From: an uncultured Prevotella sp.
Lineage (GTDB): Bacteria > Bacteroidota > Bacteroidia > Bacteroidales > Bacteroidaceae
DNA length: 34,375 nucleotides
Direction of reading: 5' to 3'
Assembly: GCA_900314455.1 (NCBI GenBank)
Contig: OMVI01000112.1
Coordinates: 1-34,375 of the forward strand
Positions 32,881 to 34,375 of this stretch are shown here, piece after piece; position 1 is the stretch's first letter; each line of letters starts with the position of its first letter. Made by a program: the position numbers and the translations under genes. The notes beneath the pieces are model-generated. The model saw nothing but the letters and a program-made list of their open reading frames with translations. It was not told the DNA's origin and ran no database searches.

Positions 32881-34329
32881 ATGAAAAAAGACACCATTTC
32901 AGCACTCGCCACCCCAACAGGTGGTGCCATAGCCGTCATAAGACTCAGTGGTCCCGATGCCATCGCCATCGCCAACAGCATCTTTTCGCAGGACATAGCA
33001 AACGCTAAGCCCAACGCCATTCACTATGGTGAAATTAAAGATGATAAAGGCAATACTATCGACGACGTCATTGTATCAATATACCGTGCTCCACATAGCT
33101 ATACAGGCGAGGACTGTGTTGAAATATCTTGTCATGGCTCAGCCTACATCGTCCAGCAGATACTAATGACTCTCGAAGCTCATGGTACACGACAGGCTGA
33201 GCCGGGAGAATACACCCGACGCGCATATCTTAACGGAAAGATGGACCTCTCGCAGGCTGAAGCCGTCGCAGATGTCATTGCAGCGACAAATCGTGCCCAA
33301 CACGATATGGCAATCAGCCAGCTGAAGGGTCATTTCAGCAATGAACTTAACAGGTTAAGGGAGAAACTTCTGAAGCTTACTTCCCTTCTGGAGTTGGAGC
33401 TCGACTTCTCCGACCACGAAGACCTTGAATTCGCCGACAGGACAGAGCTAAAGGATCTTGCCAACAATATAGACAAGCGCATTCTTCATCTTGCTGACAG
33501 TTTCAAAACAGGCAACGCCATGAAAAATGGCATACCGGTTGCCATCGTTGGAAAGACAAATGTCGGCAAGTCCACACTCCTCAATGCGCTACTTCATGAA
33601 GACCGTGCCATCGTCTCTGACATTCATGGCACCACACGCGACATTATTGAGGACACAACGACAATCAATGGTATCACATTCCGGTTCATAGACACTGCCG
33701 GACTACGCAAGACAAAAAACACAATTGAACAAATAGGCATCAACAGAGCTCTTTCAGCCATTGACAGAGCCCTCGTCGTCCTGTGGGTCATTGATGCCGA
33801 GCCCAACGAATCAGAAATCAATGATATGCTTTCCCGCACTAAAGGAAAGCACCTCATCGTCGTTGCCAACAAATCCGATCTCTCATCAACTAAAGTCAAC
33901 CCATCCGTAAGTCTCAAAACTCTCAACACCTCCATTCATCCTCTATCCCCTACTCCATCTACAACGTCTACTCCGTCTATCCCGTCTATTAAGTCTATCA
34001 AGTCTATCCCATCTATCATCTCCATCTCCGCAAAAACCCGCGACGGTATCACTGCATTGGAAGAAGCAATATACAACAGCCTCAACCTCCCAGAAATCTC
34101 CACCTCCGATGTAGTTGTCACAAACGCTCGCCATCACGCCGCCCTCATGCAAGCTCACGACCACCTAACCACTGTCATAACCGGTCTAAAGCAATCACTT
34201 CCCGCCGACCTCCTTGCCGAAGATCTCAAATCCGTCATCAATGACCTTGCCACCATCACCGGTCAGCAGCGCATCACCCCCCAAGAAACCCTCAACAACA
34301 TCTTCTCCCACTTCTGCATAGGAAAATAG
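32881..34329 (+). CDS. mnmE: tRNA modification GTPase MnmE
   Basis: MnmE works with MnmG to place a carboxymethylaminomethyl-type group on U34 of tRNAs reading split codon boxes. The 482-residue protein has the N-terminal folate-binding domain (TISALATPTGGAIAVIRLSG, PGEYTRRAYLNGKMDLSQAEAVADVI) and the helical domain. The inserted G domain has GKTNVGKS (224-231), TT (251-252), DTAG (271-274), NKSD (330-333) and SAK (383-385). The catalytic FCIGK is at the extreme C-terminus (C479). Between NKSD and SAK lies a Ser/Pro/Thr/Ile-rich insertion of about 25 extra residues, encoded by a 9-nt tandem repeat. All key residues are present, so the enzyme is probably functional. Confidence 0.96.
   Translation: MKKDTISALATPTGGAIAVIRLSGPDAIAIANSIFSQDIANAKPNAIHYGEIKDDKGNTIDDVIVSIYRAPHSYTGEDCVEISCHGSAYIVQQILMTLEAHGTRQAEPGEYTRRAYLNGKMDLSQAEAVADVIAATNRAQHDMAISQLKGHFSNELNRLREKLLKLTSLLELELDFSDHEDLEFADRTELKDLANNIDKRILHLADSFKTGNAMKNGIPVAIVGKTNVGKSTLLNALLHEDRAIVSDIHGTTRDIIEDTTTINGITFRFIDTAGLRKTKNTIEQIGINRALSAIDRALVVLWVIDAEPNESEINDMLSRTKGKHLIVVANKSDLSSTKVNPSVSLKTLNTSIHPLSPTPSTTSTPSIPSIKSIKSIPSIISISAKTRDGITALEEAIYNSLNLPEISTSDVVVTNARHHAALMQAHDHLTTVITGLKQSLPADLLAEDLKSVINDLATITGQQRITPQETLNNIFSHFCIGK
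33958..34020 (+). repeat. 9-nt tandem repeat inside mnmE
   Basis: Seven contiguous 9-nt units of the form TCTA(T/C)(C/T/A)NNN run in frame and encode S-(T/I)-x triplets (residues 360-380). Three units read CCG, TCTATTAAG or TCTATCAAG, giving AGTCTAT junctions like those in the intergenic tract at 31887-31950. Confidence 0.85.
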
Positions 34330-34348
34330 AATACGATTAACGGTCATC

Positions 34349-34367
34349 ACTCGATATTACTCGATAT
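34349..34367. repeat. Short tandem repeat after mnmE
   Basis: Two copies of ACTCGATAT (34349-34357 and 34359-34367) are spaced by 10 nt just past the mnmE stop. The tract is cut by the window end, so its full length is unknown. Confidence 0.55.
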
Positions 34368-34375
34368 GACTAAAT

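Noticed and set aside
1-34375. tRNA, rRNA, insertion sequence or prophage content
   Set aside because: No cloverleaf-like element, transposase, integrase or phage structural gene was seen on either strand by eye. A tRNA scan was not possible.

Overview
The window looks like chromosomal DNA from a Bacteroidales bacterium, most likely Prevotella or a close relative. Four things point that way. Promoters repeatedly match the Bacteroidetes housekeeping consensus (TTTG, a 19-20 nt spacer, then TAnnTTTG). Exported proteins have signal peptides ending in A|Q. Most genes lack a Shine-Dalgarno sequence. The gene content also fits: GltBD, an AspT/YidE-type transporter, a fused NfnA-NfnB protein and a YD-repeat protein. 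I see no tRNA or rRNA gene, insertion sequence, phage gene or CRISPR array.

Layout. (1) 3-146: tail of a membrane protein. (2) 338-6454, minus: gltB then gltD, with a consensus promoter upstream and a terminator downstream. (3) 6455-7283: an 829-bp AT-rich gap with hairpins and short repeats. (4) 7284-9136, minus: miaA and an overlapping DAGK/YegS-type lipid kinase. (5) 9217-9482, minus: a GH9 endoglucanase reduced to its two ends by a large frameshifting deletion. (6) 9563-12050, minus: the AmmeMemoRadiSam genes, a Memo-AMMECR1 fusion followed by a radical SAM enzyme. (7) 12248-14330, minus: an outer-membrane beta-barrel protein and a mannose-1-phosphate guanylyltransferase. (8) 14502-17111, plus: an AspT/YidE-type transporter and a degraded YD-repeat (RHS-like) protein. 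(9) 17486-23041, plus: four genes joined by ATGA overlaps (binding-protein-like lipoprotein, TPR protein, MtaB, GT2 glycosyltransferase). (10) 23142-25595, minus: map-tsaD-pncC. (11) 25847-34329, plus: GH25 lysozyme, zinc-ribbon membrane protein, serS, fused NfnA-NfnB, nucleoside phosphorylase, mnmE.

Common themes. Nitrogen and redox metabolism appear twice: GltBD makes glutamate, and the Nfn-like fusion probably balances NADH, NADPH and ferredoxin. Translation quality control is heavily represented, with four tRNA anticodon-loop modification enzymes (MiaA, MtaB, TsaD, MnmE) plus SerS and Map. Envelope functions include ManC, GT2, GH25, the beta-barrel, the lipoprotein and the zinc-ribbon membrane protein.

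Points most worth a second look: the Memo-AMMECR1 gene with two equally good starts, one adding a signal peptide; the GH9 remnant; promoters lying so close to start codons that the mRNAs should be almost leaderless; a 9-nt tandem repeat inside the MnmE GTPase domain that shares its core with an intergenic tract 2 kb away; and a pair of intergenic hairpins with a compensatory base-pair change. Everything here was read by eye. No database search or computation was run.
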